From Terriglobia bacterium (lineage in GTDB: Bacteria > Acidobacteriota > Terriglobia > Terriglobales > Acidobacteriaceae), in NCBI GenBank assembly GCA_020073385.1, contig JAIQFH010000037.1, positions 1-64,000 of the forward strand: a DNA stretch of 64,000 bases, given 5' to 3'. How positions within the stretch are numbered: the first letter of the stretch is position 1; the number at the start of each line of letters is the position of its first letter. A program made the position numbers and the translations under genes. The notes below the pieces were generated by a model. It worked only from the letters and a program-made list of their open reading frames with translations, did not search any database and was not told the origin of the DNA. Below are positions 53,106 to 61,319 of the stretch, in pieces.

Positions 53106-54296
53106 GTGGAAGCAGGAGTACGTTTGCGGGCTGCACTCGCGGACCTTGTGCTGATGTCTGTGACCTTAGGTTCATTGGCGCAAGTGGGGGAGAACCGGAA
53201 ATTCCAAACGCCTCAAACCTCAAATTCTCAAGCCGCAAGCGACCGATGGGACCTCAGACCCGATTCTCAGGCTGCGGAGGAACTGCAAAAAGGAACTGCT
53301 CTCACACGGGCAGGTTCTTTTGCCGAGGCAATTCCGCATTTGCTCGCCGCACGGGGACGAGTTTCGAATGACTACGCTGCAAGCTTCAATCTTTCTCTGT
53401 GCTTCGTTGCAACTGGCCAGCCTACGCAGGCAATTCCGATTCTGACTGGTCTTCGCGCTGCCGGACACAACAATGCAGATGTCAACAATCTGTTAGCCCA
53501 GGCGTATGTCGGCGACGGACAAAACCGGAAGGCGATGGAAGCATTGCAAGAAGCATCAAAGCTCACGCCGGAGAACGAAAAGCTGTACCTATTTGTGGCC
53601 GACGCATGTATGGCGAAGCAGGAATATGCGGTTGGCCTGCAAGTAGTGGACTTGGGATTGGATCACTTGCCTAATTCTGCTTACTTGCACTACCAGCGCG
53701 GGATGTTTCTGGCGTCGCTTGATGAGTTGGACGCCGGAAAGAAAGATTTTGACCAAGCCCGCGGACTCGCGCCTGAGACCGAGATTGCGTTTGTGGCCGC
53801 CGCGCAAAAAGCGATGTTCGAAGGAGATGTATCGGACGCTGTCCGCGCTGCTCGCGAGGGAGTCAAAAAGGGATATCACCATTACTTGCTGCTGACGCTC
53901 CTGGGCGAGGCGCTGCTCCGATCTGGCATCGCACCAGGGCAGCCAGAATTCACGGAGGCGCAGGAGGCTCTCGAGAAATCGGTAGCCGAGCGCCCCAACT
54001 ACGCCGGCTCGCAACTTGCCTTGGGCAAGCTTGCTTTGTTGGGCAATCGGATGGATGACGCGATTGCGCATTTGGAAACCGCGAGAGACCTTAATCCAAA
54101 TGATGCTTCGGTATATTCGAATCTGGCTGCCGCGTATCGCAGACGAGGCGATCTTCAGAAAGCGCAGAATATGCTGGCCGTGCTTGCAAACCTGAATCAA
54201 GCCCAGGCCGAGAAGTTCAGGTCAGCCCCCGAAGACCAGAAACCTGGCTATGCGGCGTCTGGAAAGGGGCGATCGGAAACGACCGAGCATCCCTGA
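53106..54296 (+). CDS. Secreted TPR-repeat protein, second pair
   Basis: A 396-residue protein starting with GTG at 53106 behind a strong purine-rich site (AGGAGGGGGA). A short hydrophobic export segment (LADLVLMSVTLGSLAQV) precedes tetratricopeptide repeats such as AIPILTGLRAAGHNNADV, AMEALQEASKLTPENEKLY, GLQVVDLGLDHLPNSAYLH and AIAHLETARDLNPNDASVY. It is likely a scaffold in the periplasm. It converges with the CRTAC1-type gene at 54321 with a 24-base gap, the mirror image of the pair at 43266-46026. It is divergent from the second TonB receptor. Confidence 0.83.
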   Translation: MEAGVRLRAALADLVLMSVTLGSLAQVGENRKFQTPQTSNSQAASDRWDLRPDSQAAEELQKGTALTRAGSFAEAIPHLLAARGRVSNDYAASFNLSLCFVATGQPTQAIPILTGLRAAGHNNADVNNLLAQAYVGDGQNRKAMEALQEASKLTPENEKLYLFVADACMAKQEYAVGLQVVDLGLDHLPNSAYLHYQRGMFLASLDELDAGKKDFDQARGLAPETEIAFVAAAQKAMFEGDVSDAVRAAREGVKKGYHHYLLLTLLGEALLRSGIAPGQPEFTEAQEALEKSVAERPNYAGSQLALGKLALLGNRMDDAIAHLETARDLNPNDASVYSNLAAAYRRRGDLQKAQNMLAVLANLNQAQAEKFRSAPEDQKPGYAASGKGRSETTEHP

Positions 54297-54320
54297 CGAT
54301 TCGCCGCTCGGCCTGAATGC

Positions 54321-56054
54321 TTATTTTAAAGACACGCGAGGGAACGGCCGCTCGACAATTCCCGTTCCTTCCTTCACTGCAACAATCTGGTCACTTTTCA
54401 GGTTTGAGAGCTTGGTTACTATCCCGCTGGGCCAGATGATTTCAACCGCGTCGATCCTGGAACGCTGACCCAGTCCAAAGTGGAGCCGAGGATCCTGGGC
54501 GGATTGGTAACTCATGCCGCCCTTTCGCTGGTCGTAGAGTACAAGATCACCGGCCGACACTTTCACCCGCGCGCCGACACCGTCGCGATTTGACTTCGTC
54601 CCAATCAGCAGAATCTCCAACCAGTGATTGGTGTTGCCGCCGTCATTGCGCAGGAGTTGGGGCGCCTGCCCGTTGTTGCTCACGAGAATGTCCAGGTCGC
54701 CATCATTGTCGAAGTCGCCGATGGCCGCGCCGCGGCTCACACGCGGCAGTTGAAAGTCCGGGCCAAGTTGGTCGCTGACGTTCTCGAAGATGCCGCGGCC
54801 CGTGTTGCGGAACATCAGCTTGGGTTCTGCGTATTTAGTATCCGCATGGTAGCGTTCGATGTTGTCGAGCACGTGGCCGTTGGCCATGAAGAGGTCGCGC
54901 CAGCCGTCGTTGTCGTAATCCATGAAGCGCGTTCCGAAAGTGCTCATGTGATACGTCGAGTACGAGAGCTTGGAGCGGAGCGTTGCGTCTTCGAATGTCT
55001 GGTCTCCCATGTTCTGGTACACGCGCGCGAGTTGCATGTCGAGATGGCCGACAATGAGATCAAGCCGCCCGCTTCCTGTCGTGTCGGCGGCGTCGGTGCC
55101 CATGCCGGCCTCGAACTGGCCGTCGGCGCTGACCGCGACGCCGGCCATGTATCCTACTTCGCGAAAAGTTCCATCGCGATTGTTGTGGAAGAGGAAGTTG
55201 GGCATGTGGTCATTGGCGATGAAAATGTCCTGCCAGCCGTCGTTGTCGTAGTCGAAGGTCACCACGCCGAGACCGTTCCCGCCCTTTAATCCGACTCCGG
55301 AGGACTTGCTGACGTCGGTGAATGTACCGTCGCCATTGTTGTGGTAAAGCGTCGGCGGCTGGCCGTGAAAATCATCGGGATGGCAGTAGCTGCGCATTCC
55401 CGGCCCGCGATCGCCACAGTAGAAATTGTGCTCGGGGGACCAATCGACATAGTTGGCGATGACGAGGTCGAGCTTGCCGTCGTTGTCGTAGTCGAACCAT
55501 GCCGCACTGGAGGCCCAGCGGCCGGAATTCTCCACACCTGCGTGTGCGGTTACGTCGATGAAGCTGCCGTTCCCGTCGTTGTGGTAGAGAATGCATCGTC
55601 CATAGCCGAGTACGAGAAGATCGGGGAATCCGTCGTTGTCGTAGTCACCCACGGCTACGCCCATTCCAAACAAACCCTCGGCGCCTACTCCAGCGCCGGT
55701 GGTGACGTCGGTGAAGGTGCCATCGCCGTTATTGCGGTAAAGCGCGCCTCGCCGCGGCCCTTGGGGGCGGTACGCGCCGGTCGCCGCGCCATTTACCAGG
55801 TACAGATCAGGCAAGCCATCTTGGTTGTAGTCGATCCAGCCGCAGCCCGCGCCCATGGTTTCGATCAGGTACTTCTCGGAGGATGCGGCGTTGTCGTGGC
55901 GGAAGGTGATGCCCGCGGCGCCAGCAACGTCGAGAAAACTGACGGGACCGGTTCCAATCGCGGGCCACGCACTGCGCCCAGTAGCGAGCACGATACTCAC
56001 GGATCCTAGGCCCTTGAGCAGATCGCGCCGGGAGATGGTCGGGATAGTTTTCAC
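54321..56054 (-). CDS. CRTAC1-type FG-GAP/ASPIC-UnbV secreted protein, second pair, Tat-exported
   Basis: A 577-residue protein with a twin-arginine signal (TISRRDLLKGLGSVSIVLA). FG-GAP blades with calcium-binding D-x-D-x-D-G loops are clear: WIDYNQDGLPDLYLVN, VGDYDNDGFPDLLVLG, WFDYDNDGKLDLVIAN, FDYDNDGWQDIFIAND and FMDYDNDGWRDLFMAN. An ASPIC/UnbV domain (LEILLIGTKSNRDGVGARV) ends it. It is a paralog of the protein at 43266 and, like it, sits tail to tail with a TPR gene. Function is unknown; cell-surface binding or complex formation is the usual guess. Confidence 0.88.
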   Translation of the reverse strand: MKTIPTISRRDLLKGLGSVSIVLATGRSAWPAIGTGPVSFLDVAGAAGITFRHDNAASSEKYLIETMGAGCGWIDYNQDGLPDLYLVNGAATGAYRPQGPRRGALYRNNGDGTFTDVTTGAGVGAEGLFGMGVAVGDYDNDGFPDLLVLGYGRCILYHNDGNGSFIDVTAHAGVENSGRWASSAAWFDYDNDGKLDLVIANYVDWSPEHNFYCGDRGPGMRSYCHPDDFHGQPPTLYHNNGDGTFTDVSKSSGVGLKGGNGLGVVTFDYDNDGWQDIFIANDHMPNFLFHNNRDGTFREVGYMAGVAVSADGQFEAGMGTDAADTTGSGRLDLIVGHLDMQLARVYQNMGDQTFEDATLRSKLSYSTYHMSTFGTRFMDYDNDGWRDLFMANGHVLDNIERYHADTKYAEPKLMFRNTGRGIFENVSDQLGPDFQLPRVSRGAAIGDFDNDGDLDILVSNNGQAPQLLRNDGGNTNHWLEILLIGTKSNRDGVGARVKVSAGDLVLYDQRKGGMSYQSAQDPRLHFGLGQRSRIDAVEIIWPSGIVTKLSNLKSDQIVAVKEGTGIVERPFPRVSLK

Positions 56055-56227
56055 TAGCGAGGTTCAGGGCGAAGTATTGGCAAGATTTTTAGCTTACCGC
56101 AAGAAGGCGTTGCCTGAAGATGATTGATTGAAGGCCCGTTCGGCTCGGGAGATTGGGCGCCAAGTGAGAGGGGCAGCAGAGAACGATTGATGCCCAAACT
56201 ACGATTTGCCAAATCACAAAAATCTAA

Positions 56228-56256
56228 TTGACAAACATATAGAATAAAGTATACAA
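56228..56256 (+). promoter_or_regulatory. Promoter upstream of the second S9 peptidase, with GTATAC-type motif
   Basis: TTGACA at 56228-56233, a 16-base spacer and TATACA at 56250-56255. It shares GAATAAAGTATACAA (56242-56256) with the promoter of the second TonB receptor. The start codon is 238 bases further on, so there would be a long leader; the rest of the 56055-56493 gap shows nothing else I can name. Confidence 0.6.
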
Positions 56257-56493
56257 GCTTCGACCAGCGGTCAACGTTGGCTGTAGCGCAGTGACGGCGA
56301 GCAAGGTCGTGCCTGTCAAGACGGGCGAAGCTCCTTGGCCGAGACTAATCGAATTCGGAGCGAAGATCGAGTTCTGAGGACCAGGTCGGCTGACGGATCG
56401 AAGTCGAAATGCATTTGTCGGCCCGCGAAAAATGGCGGGGCCGGCAATTTTTTTTGGGCCTCACGACGGGTGGGCCTGAGAGGATTTTGAAAG

Positions 56494-58815
56494 ATGACGC
56501 CTCATACTCTTCCGAAATTCGTGCTGCCGTCCCTGCTTCTGTTGGCTCTGCCTGCGATGGCCGATGGAACTTCGGAGGACTATCAACGGGCGGAGCGGTT
56601 TCTGCCCGGGAATTTGCGTCACCACGTGTTTCCGGCCGATGTAACGCCGCATTGGGTGGATAAGAGCAACCGCTTCTGGTATCGCCGAGCCACGGCAAAG
56701 GGTGGAGACTTCGTTCTGGTGGATGCAGAACAGAATACCGTCGCGCCCGCCTTCGATCAGTCGCGCCTGGCTGCGGCGCTTACCCAGGCCTTGAAGCAGA
56801 ATTACTCGCCCACGGACCTGCCCTTCCATGACTTCGACTTTATGGACAACGGGAAGGCCATTCGCTTTTCGTTGGATGGCGTGCAGTGGACTTGTCAGCT
56901 CGCGACCTATGAGTGCAAGGCAGACGACGAGCCTCAGGAGAAACCCAACGAAGTAGTTTCTCCCAACAAACGCTTCGCTGCGTATGTGTCTGAGCACAAC
57001 CTCTATCTGCGCGACCTCTCGACCGGCACGGTCCTACAGTTAACTCATGACGGAATCCCATCCTATGACTACGCCACTCCTCTCCCCTCGCTGCGTGTGA
57101 TGGTCGACCAGGGAACGGAAGACGTGAAGCAACCGGCGGCGGTCTTCTGGTCTCCGGATTCGAAGAAGCTAGTCACCTACCGGATTGATTCCCGGAACTC
57201 AGGACACTTCACCAGCCTGCAGTTCGTCCCTCCGGACCACCTTCGACCGCGGACTTTCACCTATGTCTATCCCCTGCCGGGCGAAGTGCTGGCCAAGGCG
57301 GAGCCGATTGTCTTCGATATTCAGTCGGGGAAGCGCGTCGATGTGCAGACGCCGCCGCTGGAACTTCCTTTCCAAGACGGCCCCGGCTTCGAGTGGTTCG
57401 CGGACAGCAAGAGTTTCAACTACGACTACGATGAACGAGGATACAAAGCGAAAGAACTGCGGGTGGTGGACGCGGCAACAGGAGAGCAAAAGGTTCTCGT
57501 GCGGGAGCAAGCCGAGCCTTATGTAGATCCAGGCGAGACATTCTTCCGCTTCGTCGACGCCTCGCAGGAAATTCTCTGGTCGTCCGAGCGCGATGGGTGG
57601 AACCACCTCTACGTCTACAGCCGAAAGACGGGGCAATTGGAAAATCAGATCACCCAAGGGCCGTGGGTGGTGCGAGAGATCTCATACGTTGATGAGAAGA
57701 ATCGCCAGGTCTATTTTCTAGCCAGCGGGCGCGAAAAAAACGAGGATCCTTATCTCACTCATCTTTACCGGACAGGTTTTGACGGCAAGGGTCTGCAGCT
57801 GCTGACCCCCGAGAATGCGAACCATACCGTCAGCTTCTCCGCGGACGGCAAGTTCTTTGTTGATTCCTATTCCCGGGTCGATCTTCCGGGCCAGTCGGTA
57901 TTACGCCGCGCCGACAATGGCGCCGAACTGAAGGTATTAGAGAAGGCGGACTTCAGCGAGTTGATACAGGCGAACTGGAAATTCCCCGAGCCCTTTCAGG
58001 GCAAGGCTCTTGATGGCACCACCGATATTTATGGTTTGATCTGGCGTCCCTCGAATTTCGATGCCTCGAAGAAGTATCCCATTGTCGAGCATGTTTACAC
58101 CGGCCCGCAGGGATTTTTCGTTCCCAAGACGATTGCCGCCAGCCTCCCCTTGCAGTCGGTGGCGGAGTTGGGCTTCATTGTCGTCATGGTGGACGGCCGC
58201 GGCACTGCAGGCCGCTCTCGCGCCTTCCACAATTTTTCCTACCACAACCTGGGCGGGTCGTTTGACGATCACGTTGCCTTGATCAAGCAAATGGCCGCAC
58301 GTTATCCATATATGGACATCACGCGCGTCGGGATTTTCGGCACATCCGCAGGTGGATACGGTTCTTCCCACGCGATGCTGGTCCATCCCGAGTTCTACAA
58401 AGTCTGTGTTTCCATCTCCGGAGACCACGACGCTCGCCTGGATAAAGCCTGGTGGAACGAAGCCTATCAGGGCTACCCGATCGGGGATGACTACGTTGCG
58501 CAGTCCAATGTGACGATGGCCGATCGTCTGCAAGGGCACCTGCTGCTGGAGCACGGCGACATTGACGAGAACGTGCACCCGGTGGGAACGATGCGCTTCG
58601 TCGATGCGTTGATGAAAGCCAATAAGAATTTCGACATGCTGCTGGTGCCCAATATGTATCACGGTGAAAGCGGCAACCACGCCCTCTACCTGGTGCGGCG
58701 GCGCTGGGATTATTTGGTCGAGCACCTGCTGGGCGTCACGCCGCCGACCAATTTTGAGATCAAAGAGGACCGGGAGCCTCCGCGCCCTCCCACTCCGCGA
58801 CGGCGACGGCGGTAG
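56494..58815 (+). CDS. Exported S9-family prolyl peptidase, second copy
   Basis: A 773-residue serine peptidase with a Sec signal (FVLPSLLLLALPAMADG). An N-terminal propeller (about 40-500) is followed by the alpha/beta-hydrolase domain with nucleophile Ser618 in GTSAGGYG, Asp691 in HGDIDENVHP and His723 in MYHGES. The overall layout is that of DPP-IV-like enzymes, but I do not find the W-x-Y-E-E-E block that binds the peptide amino terminus, so it may prefer other ends or act as an endo- or tripeptidyl-type enzyme. It shares a promoter motif with the TonB receptor at 52734 and is followed 43 bases later by the second six-hairpin-type gene. Confidence 0.9.
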   Translation: MTPHTLPKFVLPSLLLLALPAMADGTSEDYQRAERFLPGNLRHHVFPADVTPHWVDKSNRFWYRRATAKGGDFVLVDAEQNTVAPAFDQSRLAAALTQALKQNYSPTDLPFHDFDFMDNGKAIRFSLDGVQWTCQLATYECKADDEPQEKPNEVVSPNKRFAAYVSEHNLYLRDLSTGTVLQLTHDGIPSYDYATPLPSLRVMVDQGTEDVKQPAAVFWSPDSKKLVTYRIDSRNSGHFTSLQFVPPDHLRPRTFTYVYPLPGEVLAKAEPIVFDIQSGKRVDVQTPPLELPFQDGPGFEWFADSKSFNYDYDERGYKAKELRVVDAATGEQKVLVREQAEPYVDPGETFFRFVDASQEILWSSERDGWNHLYVYSRKTGQLENQITQGPWVVREISYVDEKNRQVYFLASGREKNEDPYLTHLYRTGFDGKGLQLLTPENANHTVSFSADGKFFVDSYSRVDLPGQSVLRRADNGAELKVLEKADFSELIQANWKFPEPFQGKALDGTTDIYGLIWRPSNFDASKKYPIVEHVYTGPQGFFVPKTIAASLPLQSVAELGFIVVMVDGRGTAGRSRAFHNFSYHNLGGSFDDHVALIKQMAARYPYMDITRVGIFGTSAGGYGSSHAMLVHPEFYKVCVSISGDHDARLDKAWWNEAYQGYPIGDDYVAQSNVTMADRLQGHLLLEHGDIDENVHPVGTMRFVDALMKANKNFDMLLVPNMYHGESGNHALYLVRRRWDYLVEHLLGVTPPTNFEIKEDREPPRPPTPRRRRR

Positions 58816-58858
58816 TATGCGAATCGGTTTCTTTTGGGTGAACCAAACGGGGGTGAAT

Positions 58859-61231
58859 ATGGACCGACGTAACTTCTTGCAGGCAATGGCAGCGGCGGCG
58901 GCAAGCCTCGAGGCCTTAGGAGGTAGTGCGATCGCAGCGGATTCGGGGCGTATTGCGCTTGCGAAGGGTCCGGAGCGCCCAACCGGCACGCCGGTCTCCA
59001 CGGACGGGTACACACTCGTCTGCGAGTTCAAACGGCGCGCCGTGCCATGGAAGGTATACGAGGATTTGCGAGTGCGCGATGGATCCATCGTCTTCGTGCC
59101 TTCCGCCGGAGAAACGCGCGAACTCTCTAAGAGCGCAGAAGCGTCCATGTCGGAGGGCAGTCCATACCTTGGACTCACGCTGAAAGAGGTCTCATTGGCG
59201 CCGGCAGACTTGCTGGCCGACCATCTGCTCGGCGATCGCGCGCTGAAGGACGGTGATCCCGACCCTGAAGCGGTGAAGTCGGTGGCTCCCCCGATGGCGT
59301 CCAGCGATAAGAACCCCCGCAACTGGACGACGTTCGTCGGAACCAAAGAGGCTTACGACGTCACTCCGGTTTACCGCAGCGGAAGCACGCGTACCTACCA
59401 TCCGGTTCAGTACGCACCCGAACTACACCAAGCGGTGGAACAGGGGAAGGTCTACGACGGCTTGGTGGGAGGCTGGATGCCGGCTGTCCGCAAAGTCATT
59501 CCGATATCCGAGCGCGCGCATTGGGAAGTGATTGTGTTCGGCGATGTCGGCGTCAATACGACCAAATACATCGTCCACACCTGGCACCGCACGGCGCGGA
59601 TCGAAGATGGCAAGGTGACGAAGGTGGCCTATGGCCAGAGTTATCCGGCGTTTCCACCGGCTCGCAAGGATCCACAGCCCGAGGAGTTCTATTCGGCGCT
59701 GCTGGACTTCGCCGAGTATTGGGACCGGCAGTTGCATGAAATGGCGCCGGTGACGCTCCCTGACCAGGTTTGGGTGGATTTGACCAAGCACGCCTTCGCC
59801 AAGGAGCTGATGACCCGGCCGGGAGGAATTTATCCCAAGTACGGCGCGGTGGATCGTGATTACGGCGGCTCGGAATATGACGCCTTTCAGGACATCTTCA
59901 CCAGCGCAATCTATACCAACATGGAGTGGGGCCGGCTGGAAACGGCGAAGCTGTACATCGATAATTACTTCACCGACTTCGTCGACTCGAAAGGCATGAT
60001 TGATATGCGCGGCCCGGAAACCGCGCAATTCGGGATGACCCTCTCGCTGCTGGCTCGATACTTCAACTATAGCGGCGACACTTCTCTGCTGTTGAAGCAC
60101 CGGGCGAAGATCGAGGCCATAGGTAAGCTGTTGGCCGACATGCACGACGAAAGTTTGAGCCTGCCGCAGGACCATGCCGCGCACGGGTTGATCCGCGGAT
60201 GGAGCGAGTCCGATTCGTGCCTGATGGAGGATCCGTCGCTCTACTGGCAGGCATACTATGCTAACAGCGCTTTCGCCGCTCGCGGCTTCAACGACATCGC
60301 CAAGACCTGGACGGAACTGGGACGCAACCAACCAATCGCAGGCATGGGGAAACTCGCCGCCGACTGGTCGAAACGTAGCCAAACCCTGCGACGCCGCACG
60401 ATCGAAAGCGTTGAAAAGAACATCCAGCGCGACAAGACGCCACCCTACATCGGATTGTTCCCCAGTACCACGCTCACCTTTCGCGAGTCGCTGCAGACAG
60501 AAAAACCCAGCCCGCAGCAATGGCTGCATCGTGCCTATGCCGAATTATTGCAGGCCGACGTGTTGCCTGCGAACCTGGCGAATCTTGTGATCGACTGCAT
60601 GCGAGCTTACGGGGCGACGACGATCGGAGTCGTAGCCAACGTGGGAGGAGTCCACGACGACGGACGCGAGATTCTCGGCTTCATTTCCTACGGGTACGCG
60701 CAAATGCTGCTTCGGCTGGACCGTGTCGAAGAATTCCTGCTGTTTCTCTACGCCCATCGCTATCACGGCCATACGCGGGGTAGCTGGACGGCCGGCGAGG
60801 TGACAGGCATTACTGGGGATTCGGCGTTGTACTGCATTCCCGCGCAACAAACCATTCCGCTCATCGCACGCTGGATGCTGGTACTCGAAGATTCTGACGA
60901 AGACCGGCTCCACCTGGCCAAGGGCGTTCCAAGACAATGGGTAACGTCCGGAAAGAAAATCAGCGTTGAGCAGGCTCCAACGCGATGGGGGCGGGTCAGC
61001 TTCACACTGCAGGCGAAGCCTGAAACTGGCGCGGTCGTCGGGCAGGTTGATTTCGCCGGGGCCAAAGCGCCGGCGGAAGTACATTTCAAACTTCGGGTAC
61101 CAGCAGAAACGAGGTTGCGAAGCGTTACCGTGAATGGCCGGGCCGCCACACTCGCTGGTCCACACGGAGATACCGTCGTCATCGCAACGGGTGGAGAGAA
61201 GAAGTTCGAGATCGTTGCTGAGCGCGGCTGA
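58859..61231 (+). CDS. Exported six-hairpin-type glycosidase-like protein, second copy
   Basis: A 790-residue protein. ATG at 58859 is used because GGGGGTG precedes it and the product starts with a Tat-like signal (MDRRNFLQAMAAAAASLEAL); the frame opens far upstream inside the peptidase gene. The helical core parallels the protein at 46131: FQDIFTSAIYTNMEWGRLETAKLYIDNYFTDF, GMIDMRGPETAQFGM, YFNYSGDTSLLLKHR and HGLIRGWSESDSCLM. A C-terminal beta-sandwich ends with VHFKLRVPAETRLRSVTVNG. It is a probable alpha/alpha-barrel glycosidase of unassigned family. It stands between an S9 peptidase and a canonical GH127, 43 and 88 bases away, so it is likely in their operon. Confidence 0.65.
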   Translation: MDRRNFLQAMAAAAASLEALGGSAIAADSGRIALAKGPERPTGTPVSTDGYTLVCEFKRRAVPWKVYEDLRVRDGSIVFVPSAGETRELSKSAEASMSEGSPYLGLTLKEVSLAPADLLADHLLGDRALKDGDPDPEAVKSVAPPMASSDKNPRNWTTFVGTKEAYDVTPVYRSGSTRTYHPVQYAPELHQAVEQGKVYDGLVGGWMPAVRKVIPISERAHWEVIVFGDVGVNTTKYIVHTWHRTARIEDGKVTKVAYGQSYPAFPPARKDPQPEEFYSALLDFAEYWDRQLHEMAPVTLPDQVWVDLTKHAFAKELMTRPGGIYPKYGAVDRDYGGSEYDAFQDIFTSAIYTNMEWGRLETAKLYIDNYFTDFVDSKGMIDMRGPETAQFGMTLSLLARYFNYSGDTSLLLKHRAKIEAIGKLLADMHDESLSLPQDHAAHGLIRGWSESDSCLMEDPSLYWQAYYANSAFAARGFNDIAKTWTELGRNQPIAGMGKLAADWSKRSQTLRRRTIESVEKNIQRDKTPPYIGLFPSTTLTFRESLQTEKPSPQQWLHRAYAELLQADVLPANLANLVIDCMRAYGATTIGVVANVGGVHDDGREILGFISYGYAQMLLRLDRVEEFLLFLYAHRYHGHTRGSWTAGEVTGITGDSALYCIPAQQTIPLIARWMLVLEDSDEDRLHLAKGVPRQWVTSGKKISVEQAPTRWGRVSFTLQAKPETGAVVGQVDFAGAKAPAEVHFKLRVPAETRLRSVTVNGRAATLAGPHGDTVVIATGGEKKFEIVAERG

Positions 61232-61319
61232 CAGAATATCGCACAACGGAAGATCTTGAGTGCCAGACGCGGGATTCTTGAGAAACTGACAGACGTGCTC
61301 AATTCTTTTGGGGGGGTCA

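Noticed and set aside
57937..59346. A 469-codon minus-strand frame
   Set aside because: It crosses the junction of the S9 peptidase and the six-hairpin gene on the other strand; both of those have clear motifs.
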